Positions 10,932-22,777 of a stretch of 64,000 bases of DNA are shown piece after piece. The stretch's first letter is position 1. Each line of letters begins with the position of its first letter. Source of the stretch: Neopestalotiopsis rosae (lineage: Eukaryota > Ascomycota > Sordariomycetes > Amphisphaeriales > Sporocadaceae); NCBI GenBank assembly GCA_023078685.1, contig JALGAS010000002.1, forward strand, positions 992,001-1,056,000, read 5' to 3'. A model generated the notes under the pieces. The model was not told the DNA's origin and made no database searches. It saw only the letters and a program-made list of their open reading frames with translations. The position numbers and the translations under genes were made by a program.

Positions 10932-11825
10932 ATGGGGTCAACGGCCGAACATGAAATTGCAAAGGTCCGGATGATGGTCCTAGAGACTGATGAGCCGGAC
11001 AAGGACACTTTCAAAGAGCGAGGATCTTTTGCCGAGATACTGCATCACCACTTTGCGACAGCTGGCCGGAATCACAGCCCGCCACTGGGAATTGAGACGG
11101 ACCAGAGGTTTGTCGTCACTGAACGGGGTGGTCGAGTTCCTAGGTATGATGAGTTCGACGACGTTCACAGTATCCTCATCACCGGCAGCGTATTCGATGC
11201 GCATGGCAATAATGAGTGGATCCTCGAGCTATTACAACTTTTACGAGGTGAGTATGACCTGACCCCGTGATGGACAACTATCTAAGTCGAGTCAGAACTA
11301 TATATTCGCCGCCCCGATATCAAGTTCAGCGGTATCTGTTTTGGACACCAGCTACTCTGCCGGCTCTTTGGATCTGAAATCAAGCCCGAACCAAAGGGAC
11401 TCTGGGAACTGGGCCACAGCCGAATAAACCTGACAGAGGTTGGCCGCTTTTTGTTCAAGACTGAATCAGATGAGGTCTTTCTGCACCAAATGCATCAGGA
11501 TCAAGTCGTTGCACCGCCATCACCCGAGTCGTCTGATGGCCTGCTCCCGCCCGGCACCAAGGTCAACGTGTGGGGATCCAGTGATCATACCCCTGTTCAG
11601 GGAGTCTTCATCGCCAATCGCATCTTTACTACACAAGCTCACCTCGCGTTTGATGAGGCCATGGTGCACCGGCAGATTCAAATGCGCGTGGAAGCGGGTA
11701 GTATTCAAGATTTGGAGCACGCGGACCGCGCAAAGGAAACTGCGCATCTCGAGCATGATGGAGTCACCGTGGCAGCAGCAATATTACGCTTCTTCCATGA
11801 TGAGGACAAGGGGGTTGGGAATTAA
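10932..11825 (+). CDS. Class I glutamine amidotransferase-like protein
   Basis: Two exons (10932-11247, 11296-11825; 48-base intron) encode 281 residues. The class I amidotransferase fold is shown by the nucleophile elbow GICFGHQLLCRLFG (Cys120, counting from the 10932 start), by SILITGSVFDAH before it, and by a late QAHLAFD segment in the place of the usual catalytic His region. Fungal proteins of this stand-alone group resemble GMP-synthase-type glutaminase domains but lack a synthetase partner; the real substrate is not known. The catalytic Glu after the His is not clearly present, so it may act as a peptidase-like or altered hydrolase. An in-frame ATG at 10779 would add 51 residues that look like a mitochondrial presequence; the 10932 start is preferred because it begins the conserved block. 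Confidence 0.85.
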
Positions 11826-12233
11826 TGGAACTCTTATCCCATAGGACAAAGTCGATCACCCACACTGAAATGTTAATATAACGCTTCGTTCCGGCGAGCA
11901 CAAACTTTCGTGACAATATCTTGGCAATTGAGTCCCGAGAGTAGAGACTGCTTCTGCCTCATTCAGGATATATTGATGTCTTTGTACTCCTTTGTCTTTT
12001 GACTTAGCTTGCGGCAAGTACTACACAATGCCGCTGCACAGAGATACCAGAAACAAGATGAATTTCAAGGCTCAAAAGACTTCATTGTTCGCTTTGAGAA
12101 AGTTCGATTCCCATAAACCATTCATGAAAAGAGAGAACACTTAGCATGAAGCACCACTTTTTGGTGTTTCGAATCTACTGCTGCAAAAGCAAGATCGGCT
12201 GAGAGGATAATTATTCGACAGGAATCTATCACC
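11826..12233. other. Intergenic: terminator and promoter of the WW/RING gene
   Basis: 408 bases between two plus-strand genes; AT-rich; no gene. A GTTCGATTCC word at ~12103 resembles a tRNA B box but no cloverleaf can be folded around it. Confidence 0.5.
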
Positions 12234-14036
12234 ATGCCGCCAAGCGGATTGGAAGGAGCTGATGCGGGAACAAAGAAGAAGAAGAAGAATAGATCCAGGA
12301 CACCTGCACAAAAACAGGCAGCCGCGGAGAGGAGAGCCGCCGCTGAAGCTGCAGCCGCAGCATTGGAACAGTCCTCAGAATTGGTTCAAAAGGCCGATGT
12401 CGAGCCCGCATCAAAATCCTCTAGTTCTATCGATACCGGAGCATTTAACACCGCGGCGACAACTGATCGTCAAGTCCCTCACGGTGGTGCCGCGCAAGCG
12501 AAGTCCATTGACACAAGGGCGGCCGGGCTCGTTAGCCCGGTAAAGGCTGGAGAATCTCACAACGGCTCAGAAAATGGACATAATTCAAAGACTAAAGATA
12601 ACTGGGAGTCCAAGGGAGAATCAGAATTCGGAAAGAAATCAAACATTGAGGAGAAATTAAAGTCATCGTCTATACGGAGACTCTCGGCTCAAGCCGAAGT
12701 ATTCCAGCCAACCGGATCGGCCGCCCCTTCGCCATCAGTGGACACGCCTCCCGGACCTATGTTTCCTACTCAGAATTATGTAGGCGGCGATGTGTCTTCC
12801 CAGTACAGCCCGGTATTGCCTTTTACGCCAGGACCTTGGTTGTCGGATCTTGGAAATCAGTTTAACGCAGCTCTGATTCAGCAACTTCAAAGTCCCATGT
12901 TTGATCTCCAGAATACTTACTCTCCTACCTTTCCTCAACAAGCAACCGGGTTTCCATACCAAAACACGCAGCCCGGCTCTCCGGCGACATACCCGCAATA
13001 CTCACCAGTGGCTCCATATTTCAATACCGAGCCTGTCCTCCCATCGACACCTCTGAAAGTTGAACCACCCCGGCTGCTCACTGATCCACGAGAGCCGCTA
13101 AACATAAGTCCAAAACTACCACCGGGTTGGGTCAGGAGGTTTGACCAAGAAAAGGAAAAGTACCTCTATATCAATTTCCATACCCAAGAAACGCAATGGG
13201 AAGAGCCGACAACAGCGGCTCGGAAGACTAAACCTGCACCTTTATCCGAAGATGGAAAGTCAAATGCCCCGATAAAACCATTACGACAAGATAAAACCTC
13301 GAAAGTGTCAACATCTGGTCAAGACAAGACTTCCCAAGACAATATTACTTCGGCAAGATTTGACTCGGCGGATCTCCACCATTTGATGAAGTCATCAGCC
13401 CCATCTCGTCATCTGACAGCAGCCTGTCTGGAACCAACCACAGAGGAGGGTACGAAAAGTCTAGAAAAGAAGACCAAGTCCATCGATACCAACTTGGTCC
13501 CGAACCCCCTGGTAACCTTTCTCGTGGATGAGGTGACGACCCTCACGTGCCACCTCTGCCGCAAGACGGCCATGACGCTGTCCGCGCCCAGCTGCAAGGT
13601 GAGCGACGACCAGCCCATGCTGCTGCCGTGCGGCCACGTCGCGGGCTCCAGGTGCCTGCTGCACTGGCTCGCCACGGGCCGCGACGAGTGCCCGTTCTGT
13701 GGCGTGGGCAACTTTTCGCTGCGCCACGCCAAGTGCGGCCACCTCGCCGCGCCCTTTGTCCTCGACCGCGAGAGCGTCCTCTGCGTGCCCCAGACGCTGC
13801 CCGAGGGCGGGGCGTTTGCCGACTACTGCCGCGGCTGCAGGCTCGAGCGCCTCGAGGTCAACGAGGTGATGCGGGTGCGCGCGCTCAAGGCCAAGGTGCT
13901 CAAGGCCAAGGAGGTGTTTGAGGATGATGAGCTGCCAGAGAGCGAGGAGGCGTTTAGGGATGCGTTACGGGAGCTTGAAGAATTATCGTTTTTGAATAGG
14001 GAGAAACGGATGGGTCATCTTTGTATTCTATGGTAG
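12234..14036 (+). CDS. WW-domain plus RING-like zinc-binding protein
   Basis: Single exon, 600 residues. Residues 1-290 are a disordered, charged then Pro/Gln/Tyr-rich region beginning with a Lys-rich patch (KKKKKNRSR). A WW domain spans ~295-325 (LPPGW with Trp299, Trp322 and the closing Pro325), which binds proline-rich peptides. A Ser/Lys-rich linker follows. From Cys439 there is a RING-like arrangement: CHLC, then PCGHVAGSRC, then ECPFC, followed by more Cys/His pairs (KCGH and DYCRGC). The C-terminus (~530-600) is charged and probably helical. The layout suggests a ubiquitin-ligase or scaffold with substrate recognition by WW; this is inference. DNA from ~13540 to 13920 is clearly more GC-rich than the first 1.2 kb of the same gene. 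Confidence 0.8.
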   Translation: MPPSGLEGADAGTKKKKKNRSRTPAQKQAAAERRAAAEAAAAALEQSSELVQKADVEPASKSSSSIDTGAFNTAATTDRQVPHGGAAQAKSIDTRAAGLVSPVKAGESHNGSENGHNSKTKDNWESKGESEFGKKSNIEEKLKSSSIRRLSAQAEVFQPTGSAAPSPSVDTPPGPMFPTQNYVGGDVSSQYSPVLPFTPGPWLSDLGNQFNAALIQQLQSPMFDLQNTYSPTFPQQATGFPYQNTQPGSPATYPQYSPVAPYFNTEPVLPSTPLKVEPPRLLTDPREPLNISPKLPPGWVRRFDQEKEKYLYINFHTQETQWEEPTTAARKTKPAPLSEDGKSNAPIKPLRQDKTSKVSTSGQDKTSQDNITSARFDSADLHHLMKSSAPSRHLTAACLEPTTEEGTKSLEKKTKSIDTNLVPNPLVTFLVDEVTTLTCHLCRKTAMTLSAPSCKVSDDQPMLLPCGHVAGSRCLLHWLATGRDECPFCGVGNFSLRHAKCGHLAAPFVLDRESVLCVPQTLPEGGAFADYCRGCRLERLEVNEVMRVRALKAKVLKAKEVFEDDELPESEEAFRDALRELEELSFLNREKRMGHLCILW

Positions 14037-16594
14037 GATCATGATTGATCTGTACATCAGTGTCATTCCAGGTACTGGAAGTACGTTTTCCATTTTCCAG
14101 AAGTTCTAAGAACATCGCCATTGTTGATTGTGGAGTGGACGAATGATTATCAGCTGTTGCTGTTGGAGAGCATCCACTTTGCCATGCTGATGGTAATTCA
14201 AGTAAGATTCGGGTGTAATAAGGGTATACAGTGATCATATATACGCCAGATCAAGCAAAGAAGCCCTCTAAGACCTTTAATATTATATCGTCACAATGTG
14301 AAATATGTTATGTCTTACATTGCATTCAATATTGTACACAGTCGTGAGTAACATTAATGACATTACAACAGCAAACATGACTCAATGGTAACACCTGGCC
14401 GACACCCAATGTATACAAGGTAAGGCGTGACTATAATACGTACACCGGATTGCGCGTTTCTTTATACCTACCTTCTTGCACTGCGTCCGGCTAAATACAG
14501 CATCCCAGTGAAGCTAAATCGATATCAATGCCTATATCAAGCACGGGTCTATGGTCAATTGCAAGATAGCGCCCTTGCTGAACACTGGGCCTTTCCCACG
14601 CATGGCTTCGAGGGTGACAGCATGAAAAGGTAGGCCAATTCTAGGTCGAAATCCGAAAGTCCTGGTAACGACTGAAATGTCATGGACTTCCCGTTACCAT
14701 GTAGGCTACTAGAAGGAAACTAACAAGAAAGCATCAGTATGAGCTTCTCATATGAGTTAGGCTTTGCGCGGGGTCTGGTGGGTCGAGATGAATAAAGCCG
14801 GAGCACTACCGCTCGAACGGCGTTCGTAGCTTTTTACAACGGCACGTATTCGGCCCCATCTCGCAATAAGACGCGCTAGATGAGAACCATGGACGACGCC
14901 TTGCAACTTCATCGTGACTTGATCATGTTTCGATTAGGGAGTTCGCTTTGCCAGAGCAGTGGAAGGGGTGCTTTCAAGGTTGGTTCTCACGATGTGCAGA
15001 TCAGTCACTAGTGAAGGCTTCACCATGAGAGGGCAGATATACTGCGTCAAAGCACAATTTGACCGAATTCTCCGTCAGAAGCGAAATGCAGCTGACGACG
15101 ACAACAACAACAATAACAAGAAGTCCAACAGTGATAGAAGCCCATGATGAAAAGTCAAGGTTCTCCAAGACCTGGATGCGGGAAGACTGATCTGGAACAC
15201 AAAACAGCTGAGTTAGGTAGAGCGCAATCTCTCGCCCGTGCCGTTGAGCTATAGCATAACTAGTGAGGCTATAACACAGTCAACGGCCTATGACTTGACG
15301 CTGAATCCACTTTTCTTTTTCCTTCTCTTCGGTTACACCAGCATCTGCGTGCATATAGTCCACCGGAGGACTTGCCGGACGCCCTTTTAGTAAAGCCTTT
15401 AAACCACTGGCGTGTGGGCTGGGCGTGGTGAGTATATCCTGCACGTCACTGGAGAATGGGAGACCCGTGATCTACTTTGACCTGCACATTACGCGGGAAA
15501 GATGGCGACCTTTTTATGGTTGACGGTCAAAGTCTCGTGCAGGTCCAACACCGGCGCTGCCGGCTTCTCTCTCTAACAAACAGCCCCCTGGCCCAAGTGT
15601 GGGTGAGAGCTCGACGAGATGTGCTCGCGAGTTCTCGACGCCATTGGGTTGAAATAGATTAAGTCAGGGAGACAATTACGACCTGATGTGCTACACCAAC
15701 CCACTTGTGCGCTGGGGGGGATTTGCCGCGAACCAGATTTTCCGCCAAGAGCAGCATTTCACCTTGGAAAATCCAAGCAGCATTCAGACAGACGAACCCC
15801 AATCTTAATCCCTGGCGTGGAGTCTCGCATTCTCGCTACTCCGGACTCTCCACCATGAAATTTCCCCACACTCTCTCCTCTTTCTCTCCATACGTTTGCC
15901 CGTCCGTCCCATCTTTTTATCTCTTTCTCCATATTCGACCGAATGCGGAGTAACATCCTAGATACATCGCTACAGTATCTATACCTATGCTTGGTCATTA
16001 TGAGCATCAGTGACTAGCACGCGGAAACGAGAACCCATCAGGTACCTAGTCCTGGTGATCTCGCGCCGTCGTCCGTCTGTATCTCTTTGATTAGCAAGAT
16101 CCAACTCTTCTCCCATGCTTCTACCCTAGACCTAGACACCCCCTCCACCAGGCCCAAGAGCCGGCAGCAAGCACTCATGCGAGGGACGACAAACTACTCA
16201 TTGGGGTCCGGGTCAGATAAAGCGAGTGTGCCTGGCAACGCCTCCGCATTTTCTCCAGTGGTGTGAGAGTGTGTGTGTGTGTCGTGTGTGGTGTGGCCTG
16301 TCCCTCTGTCTGCTGTGTAGGTAGGTAACGGTAACGAATACTGCAGATCCCAGGGGTCTACTCTGGTCCGGCTAAAGTCCCATCGCGTGGTAGCTGATTT
16401 CCTAATCAGGGAATCGATTTGATCTTCAGCGGGACACTGACTTTATTACGCCGCGAAAACTACTGTGTAATCCGTCTATTTCGCTATCTCACCGCGAAGT
16501 CGGAATGTCAAAGTGGGAACGAGTAACAGTGGCGGCTGGGCATCGTCCAGGATGGAGTCAAGGCACCGCCGAGAGAAAAAGATTTATTATCTTC
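14037..16594. other. Intergenic, 2.5 kb
   Basis: No supported gene. It contains 3' flank of the WW/RING gene, several short chance frames, and a CT- and TG-rich promoter-like end with a GTGTGTGTGTGTGT run at ~16268-16282 ahead of the lactonase gene. Confidence 0.45.
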
Positions 16595-18113
16595 ATGTCG
16601 AGTACCGGCGTCACGGCGCTGGTGTTGTTTCTGCTCCTCATCTCTAGTCTCTCCTTTGCCTGCATCCCCTCCTCCTCCTCCACCTACCAACACCACCACC
16701 ACCCTCACAAGATCATGTTGGCCAAAAATTTGGGCGCGGCTGGACTGGCGTCACTGCCACTTGTAACGCCTACGGTGGCTACGCTCCTATACGCGGCATC
16801 CTATGCCGGCACCGTCACGACGCTAAACCTGACCTTGTCTAGCGGCCTCAACTCGTCTGCCTCTCTTGAGGCTATCTCGACATCAACCGGCTGCTCGTCC
16901 AGTCCCGCTTGGCTGACCCTGGACGCCTCCAACTCGATCCTCTACTGCCTCGATGAGGGGCTGTCCACTCCCTTGGGGTCTCTAACGTCTTTCCAGACCA
17001 GCGAGGACGGGACTTTGGTTCAGCTCGATCAAATCAGCGTCATCTCTGGCCCAGTCAGTTCAGTCATCTATGGCGAAGATGGAGATGGCTTGGCTCTCGC
17101 CCACTAGTATGTCATTCCCTGGTGCTATTCATCCCGTCCCTACCCCAGTCTGCATTCAAGATGCATATCCCAAAATGGCGTCTGCGCCTAGATCAACATC
17201 CACTTTGGGACGAATGTCAATAATCTGACTGCGTATACAGTTCCGGTTCTAGCTTCAGCACCTTCTCCATAGCTGACCCGTCTGCATTGCAGGCGGTCCA
17301 GAACCAGACCTTTGAGATGACAGAGCCTGGCCCAAACGCATCTCGTCAGGATGCGCCGCACCCCCATGAGGCTATACTCGACCCCACCGGCGAGTACCTC
17401 CTCGCCCCAGACCTGGGCGCGGACCTCGTCAGGGTTTTCCAGGTCAACGAGGATAGCCTCACCTGGACTGCCATTGACCCCCTGGTGGCTGCCCCTGGGT
17501 CCGGTCCCAGACATGCCACCTTCTTGGTCACTGAGGATGCTACTTACATGTATCTCGCAAGCGAGCTTGCCAACACCATAACGGGCTATGAAGTCGAGTA
17601 TGGGAGCGACTCTTCATTGAACTTTACCGAGCTATTTGCCATCAGCACGCACGGCGAAGGAGCTTCAGTGCCCAATGGTACCACTGCTGCGGAGATCACT
17701 CTGTCGGTGAGTTTGTCCGCTGCCTCGAAGAATTGCATTGCTCTATTGCTAACACATGTCCGAAAAAAAAGCCTGATGAGAAATTCCTGGTTGTATCGTC
17801 ACGTGGGGAGAACTCATTCTCGATTCCAAACTTTGACCCCAGCAACAGCACCGAGATTGTGTCGGATGCCCTCATCACCTTTTCGGTCGACCACGGCTCG
17901 GGAAACCTGACGCTAGTCCAGGAGTACCCGGCCGGTGGGCGCATCCCCCGCCAGTTTTCCATCAACGAGGCCGGCACCCTGCTCGCCGTCGGGCTGCAGG
18001 CCGACGGCCGCGTGGTCGTCATTGACCGTGATGTCAAGAGCGGAAAATTGAAGCGCTTTGCCGCCACTGCTCTGGTTGAAGGTGAAGTCACTGCAGTCAT
18101 CTTTGACGAGTAA
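16595..18113 (+). CDS. Secreted lactonase-type seven-bladed beta-propeller protein
   Basis: Three exons: to 17106, 17241-17706 and 17772-18113. The family (6-phosphogluconolactonase / carboxy-cis,cis-muconate cyclase fold) hydrolyses or forms lactones; in fungi many members are secreted and of unknown substrate. Recognisable blades: LLYAASYAGTVTTLNLTL, then PHPHEAILDPTGEYLLAPDLGADLVRVF, GPRHATFLV, and near the end GGRIPRQFSINEAGTLLAVG. The start is uncertain. ATG 16595 gives 439 residues with a strong signal peptide (VLFLLLISSLSFA) followed by a His-rich run; ATG 16715 gives 399 residues with a weaker but typical hydrophobic leader; ATG 16505 is also in frame. The family start usually lies just before the LLYAASY strand, so 16715 is quite possible. 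Confidence 0.82.
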
Positions 18114-20401
18114 ATGTATATAAGAAATAAGCGCAACCGTCTCGAGATGGCAGTATATATCTACCTATCTCAAGCCGAGACGGTTCACATGAATACATTG
18201 AATGACAGAATTCTGATCACACACATTCTTGCAGTGTCTGGTGTTCTGAGCTTGACTCCTATTGAGACGACACCAAGAGAAGCTATTCTTCCCACGATAA
18301 AAACATTTTTATTGTACTAGGCATGCGCTCACTTCTCAGCTGTAAAAGAGAGGGCTCATAAATATTTGTCATTATTGAGGCTCTGATCCAGCTGATGACA
18401 TCGAAGTTACATTCAAGCATATCATCAACGTTATAAGAAAGTGTTTTGCGGGGTTCGACCACTTGGCGATGACGGCCTTATATTAAGTGGCCAACGGTGG
18501 CTTTTTGTCTCGCCTCCCCCGGCGAAAGTGTCGGTATTACCTGTTCCCTCTAGCTTGCAGTAGGTTGCCTCAAGGTACATTATCGCTTGAGCAGGGTGGT
18601 GGTTGGTCGATATAACAAGAATAGTAACAAGCTGGTTTGTCTGTCTTTAGCGGCCATGTAGTAATCGAGGCAGGCACGGATATTGATTGCGGTAATCTAT
18701 TTCTCTCTTTCTTTGTTCGCCTTCTGTTCTTCTTCTTCCTTGATGCGACTTTACATGTAGAGGCAAGATTATGTGAAGAGGCAAGCCAAAACAAGGCATC
18801 ATGACTGCGTCAAAAAGGCACGGAGCCCCATATTACACAGCCCAATCGTACCCATTTCGTCCCGGAACGTCGTCCACCAAGGCTTCTCTCGCATTCGCGA
18901 ACCAGGAAAGCTGCAACGATCGTTACATAATCGGGAAATGCTTGGTATCCGGAACGAAGAGCCGGCACTGGGGGAGTGAAAGGAAGACAGGGCTGTAAGT
19001 GAATGATTACCGTCAGGCATGTTGCGAGCAAAGCAGCTGTCAAATCTGTGCTTTCCCGGGACTGAGGTGACATCACTAAAGAAAGAAAATGCGCTTTTCG
19101 CGGAACCTTGGGGGACACAAGCTTGTACGGAGCTTTGACGCCGACGTTGGGCAAGGAAAAACCTGTCATAGTTCATGTTCTTGCATCTTGTCGAGAATCA
19201 CCCTTGATTCTCGAATGCCATTTTGGTCAATTAAAACTTGCGTACGTCACCAAGATGCGAGATTAGATGGGGCAACCAGCCGGCACTCACGGGAGGACCG
19301 AGCGATAATGGTTGTCGAGCTTCATTGTATTTTGGGGCAGAGGAAAGAAAACCCAAGTCCATTTCTTTTTTGCTTCGGCTTACTGTAAACAGAGATCTAC
19401 AATCTCTAATCTGGAAAGCGTTCATGCCGCTTCATCTCTTCTATGAGCAAGGGGACGTGATCCCGCTTTCCGGCGTTTCGGTAGATTACCGGATCCTGCT
19501 CAAGGATCACAACTGATGATCAGAGTCACTGTCCATCATACGACCCTGCTACCATGTTCCAGATGGGAGATCACGGTAATAATCCATGGGCATAACGAGT
19601 AAACGTACCGTAATGCACGTAGTCCTGTTGCCGGCGCAAGATTTGACGTTGAAATGAAACGTCCATTGTATTGGTCTTTCACCCAAGCCAGCTGACTTGG
19701 AATGTTTACAACTGGTCACATCCGAAACGAATAATCTCCTTCAAGGATCCGGCCGCCATGAGAAGCCGACGCCGTGGGTTTGACAGTTATTCACCATAGA
19801 CTTGTAACTGAAGCAATAATCTTGAAGCAGGTAAGAGGAGAGCTTATCAATGCGCTGTACAATAACAGGCACCAAGTATGGTTGGTTGCTATGAGGCCAT
19901 GCAAGCCAAGCAGTAACAAGATTTGGCTCCGTCCGTATAGAGAGAGACCTGATTCACCAGATTTTTCATCTGCCCAGATATTGCGCCCATTCGGGCCGTC
20001 AATGAGGAATGCCCCCATTCCACAACTTACCAATGTGCAGGCCACCCACCGACGCGCGCCAGGGGACCAACAGAGGGTCATGATAGGCCGGTAGATCAGA
20101 TCACTGGGCTTGGGCTTGGAGGGAGAGCGATGGCACTCCAACCTCCATTTTCCTTTTCGAATTTCTCCCAATGATCCTCTTCCAATCCTCTTTCTCTCTC
20201 TCCACAAGGTGTGAGTGAGCGACAAGAAGCAGAGCAAGAGCCACGCCACATCCAGTTTTGAACCCCTGGTTGCATGTCACACCCCTGGCAATCGTGCCGT
20301 GTCTTGGCGAACTCGAATTGTAATGGTAGAATGGAACGATGGAGCAAAGTACTGTACTACTACTTCCCTCTTGTTGACTGGCTCTGCGATTGCTGTTGCG
20401 A

Positions 20402-20438
<37 letters not shown>

Positions 20439-22777
20439 AAGACCTTCCCCTTGGACCACGCGTCTTAGTGCTGTAACTACGGCAGCCCATGATATATACA
20501 ATGCAGACTGCAACGGTCCTGCTGTACATAGCAAGATCACCACAGGTCCAATTGGGGGTTGGCTCTGGACCATTATACTAATTGCAGTTAATGACACACT
20601 GACACTTGCCTAGTAACCTAGTGGGCCTTTGAGCCTTTTCAGAGGGGCCCAGCGGCAAAAGTTACAAAACCCCGGCCACCGCTTCCCTCCAGATATATTC
20701 CGGATTGTGGGTGAAAAGCTCACGGGAAAACTGCTCTCCAGACCCACCCCAAGAACTTGTCTTTTCAGGAACTTACTTGGTGGAGTAAAAGAAATGGTTT
20801 AATCTTAATACTCGCAAGGAAATACTACCACTTGCACAGGATCCCGGGGTGGAAGAGTCGACATGTTCACGGGTATCGAGAAAATAACTAGGCTGGTGAA
20901 GGACCAAAAGTTGGATGGCGCTTGTGCTATTAGATCTTTTCCCCCATGTTCCTCCAGGGCTCTGCGGGGTTGTGTTATATATCCCCTAGGGCCCTGAAAT
21001 AGTACAGATTTAGCTGAAGTTCACGGGCTAGCGGAGGTAAATGTAGTAGGTAGGGGCCACAAAAGCTGTGCTGTAGGTGGTAACAGGCTGTGACTCTTTC
21101 TCTCGTTGGCACTGCAACATGGTACTAGGTAAGCACGAGTCCCTATCTACCTACCTTGCTATTCCTGCCAAACCATGGTACTTGAGGTACAGGAAAGATC
21201 CTCGCATATAGTCATCAAAAACTGAATGAAAAATGTACATAGTAGGAGGGACTTCCTGGAAAGGCTTGGCGTGCCTCGGAATTCGGATGCACATGCGTGC
21301 TGTCGTCTACGATCACCTGAGCGTCGACCTGCAGTGGGATGGGTCGCCCACCATTGGGTATGGTAAGCCTGTAGGGCCACCCAGGTACCTAGTCCCCCGC
21401 CTTCTCTCATTCCCACAAGCGATGGATGGGTATGTGTTGCTCACCTGAGAAGGCGTAGCAATGGTAGCGAAGAGGAAGCGCCAAACGCCACATTTCTTCT
21501 CTCTCTCGACGGGTTAACGCAGATGGAGATTTGGCGGTGCGACTTTGCAGCCAGCACAATCATGAGATTTACTTGAAAAATCATGGTCTTCTTTGGTGGG
21601 GCCCCGAATAATCAAGGTCAGCGGGAAATCCGCCTTGGTCCCGCCGAAATTAGGGCCCCATTAACCATAACCACGATACACGCTATAGTCTTTTATTCAT
21701 GCCGCTCATGTTGGACAAACCCGTCGGATTAACGACTTGACCAGAATACTGTGTAGGCCTCACTTATTCAACAGCATGAAGTTCTTGAGAACATGAGCCT
21801 CCTTTTCCCCCCTCCCCCTCTTACTCTCAAAATATCGCTGTCGCCATACCATGCAGCTCACACCATAACGAGGGACCACATGGCAGCCTACTCCCCTTGC
21901 TGGAAGAAGGACCCTGTCCCGCTAGTCTTCAGGCAATATCAGCTTCCCATACAAGACCGTGGCTCACCCGTTGATCACTTCGGCTGAGGGCGCAGCCTCG
22001 ACCATCCGTAGTAAGTGATTGACCACGTTCGCTTCCAACTTGTACTTCCCCGCAAATTGAATCTCGAACCCTGAAAAAGATCGACCCCTCTTGCTTTGAA
22101 CCCTCAAACGTGATGTGATGTGTCCCTGTATAGTGACAATAATAACTTTGTGCTCTGTAGCTTTTCAACAAGGATGACGATGATGTTGAGTGTTTGCACT
22201 AGGTTCCTAGTTACTGAGAAAGAGAGTTTATTTCCCATCTCTAGGCCCTGAAGGCGGCTATATACTCAGAACCTCAGGGTTTACCTGTCTTGTCACTTCG
22301 CCTAGCTCCTCTGGCCAATTCCGCTTCTGGGCTATAGCCTGAGAAAAAAGTAGCAGCACAGGTACACTCGGTACACTCTTTACTTTAAGGACTAGCAGCA
22401 GTAGAAAGCCGGGGGTGTTTGATGGGGAGACTGGGGTAAAATGCATCGCTTCTGCACCCTGCATGGGTGCGACGTGGAGGGGACGATGGGACAGCCAGAT
22501 CCTCCGGCTTTCCCAGACAGAGTCAAACCTTTAAATAACAAGTCGGTCTTCTGCCGTGCCTTGCAGGCACCTTCTCCCCTGTATGGCCCTTTCCTCGTCA
22601 TCTCTCTGACCAGTGCAGACCTTCTTTCTCCCTCCATATACGGATTACTACTTGTGGCGTCATGGATGATTGACTTTTTTTTATTATTTGTTTTTCTTCT
22701 TGGTCAATACACAAGACACTGACTGGGTGTTGCTACCAACCCGGCGGTTGACGGGCACTCTTGGAACCACAGCACAC
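18114..22777. other. Long intergenic region upstream of a Zn2Cys6 regulator (4.7 kb)
   Basis: No gene could be supported. The frames present are short and without family resemblance. It contains a (GCT) microsatellite (20404-20438), a structured palindromic stretch (21598-21659) and many stop codons in all frames. Part may be a long 5' leader or promoter of the regulator gene that follows, or a non-coding transcript. Confidence 0.4.
20404..20438. repeat. (GCT)n trinucleotide microsatellite, ~11.7 units
   Basis: An uninterrupted run of GCT/CTG of 35 bases, flanked by imperfect copies (GCTCTGCGATTGCTGTTGCG) just upstream. It lies in non-coding sequence. Confidence 0.95.

Noticed and set aside
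12090..12125. GTTCGATTCC resembling a tRNA B box
   Set aside because: The flanking bases do not pair as a T stem and no A box or acceptor stem is found. Similar words at 30411, 31441 and 33416 also failed.
20101..20613. Open frames with poly-Ala, poly-Ser or poly-Cys over the GCT repeat
   Set aside because: Frames on both strands are opened by the microsatellite itself; no conserved sequence outside it.
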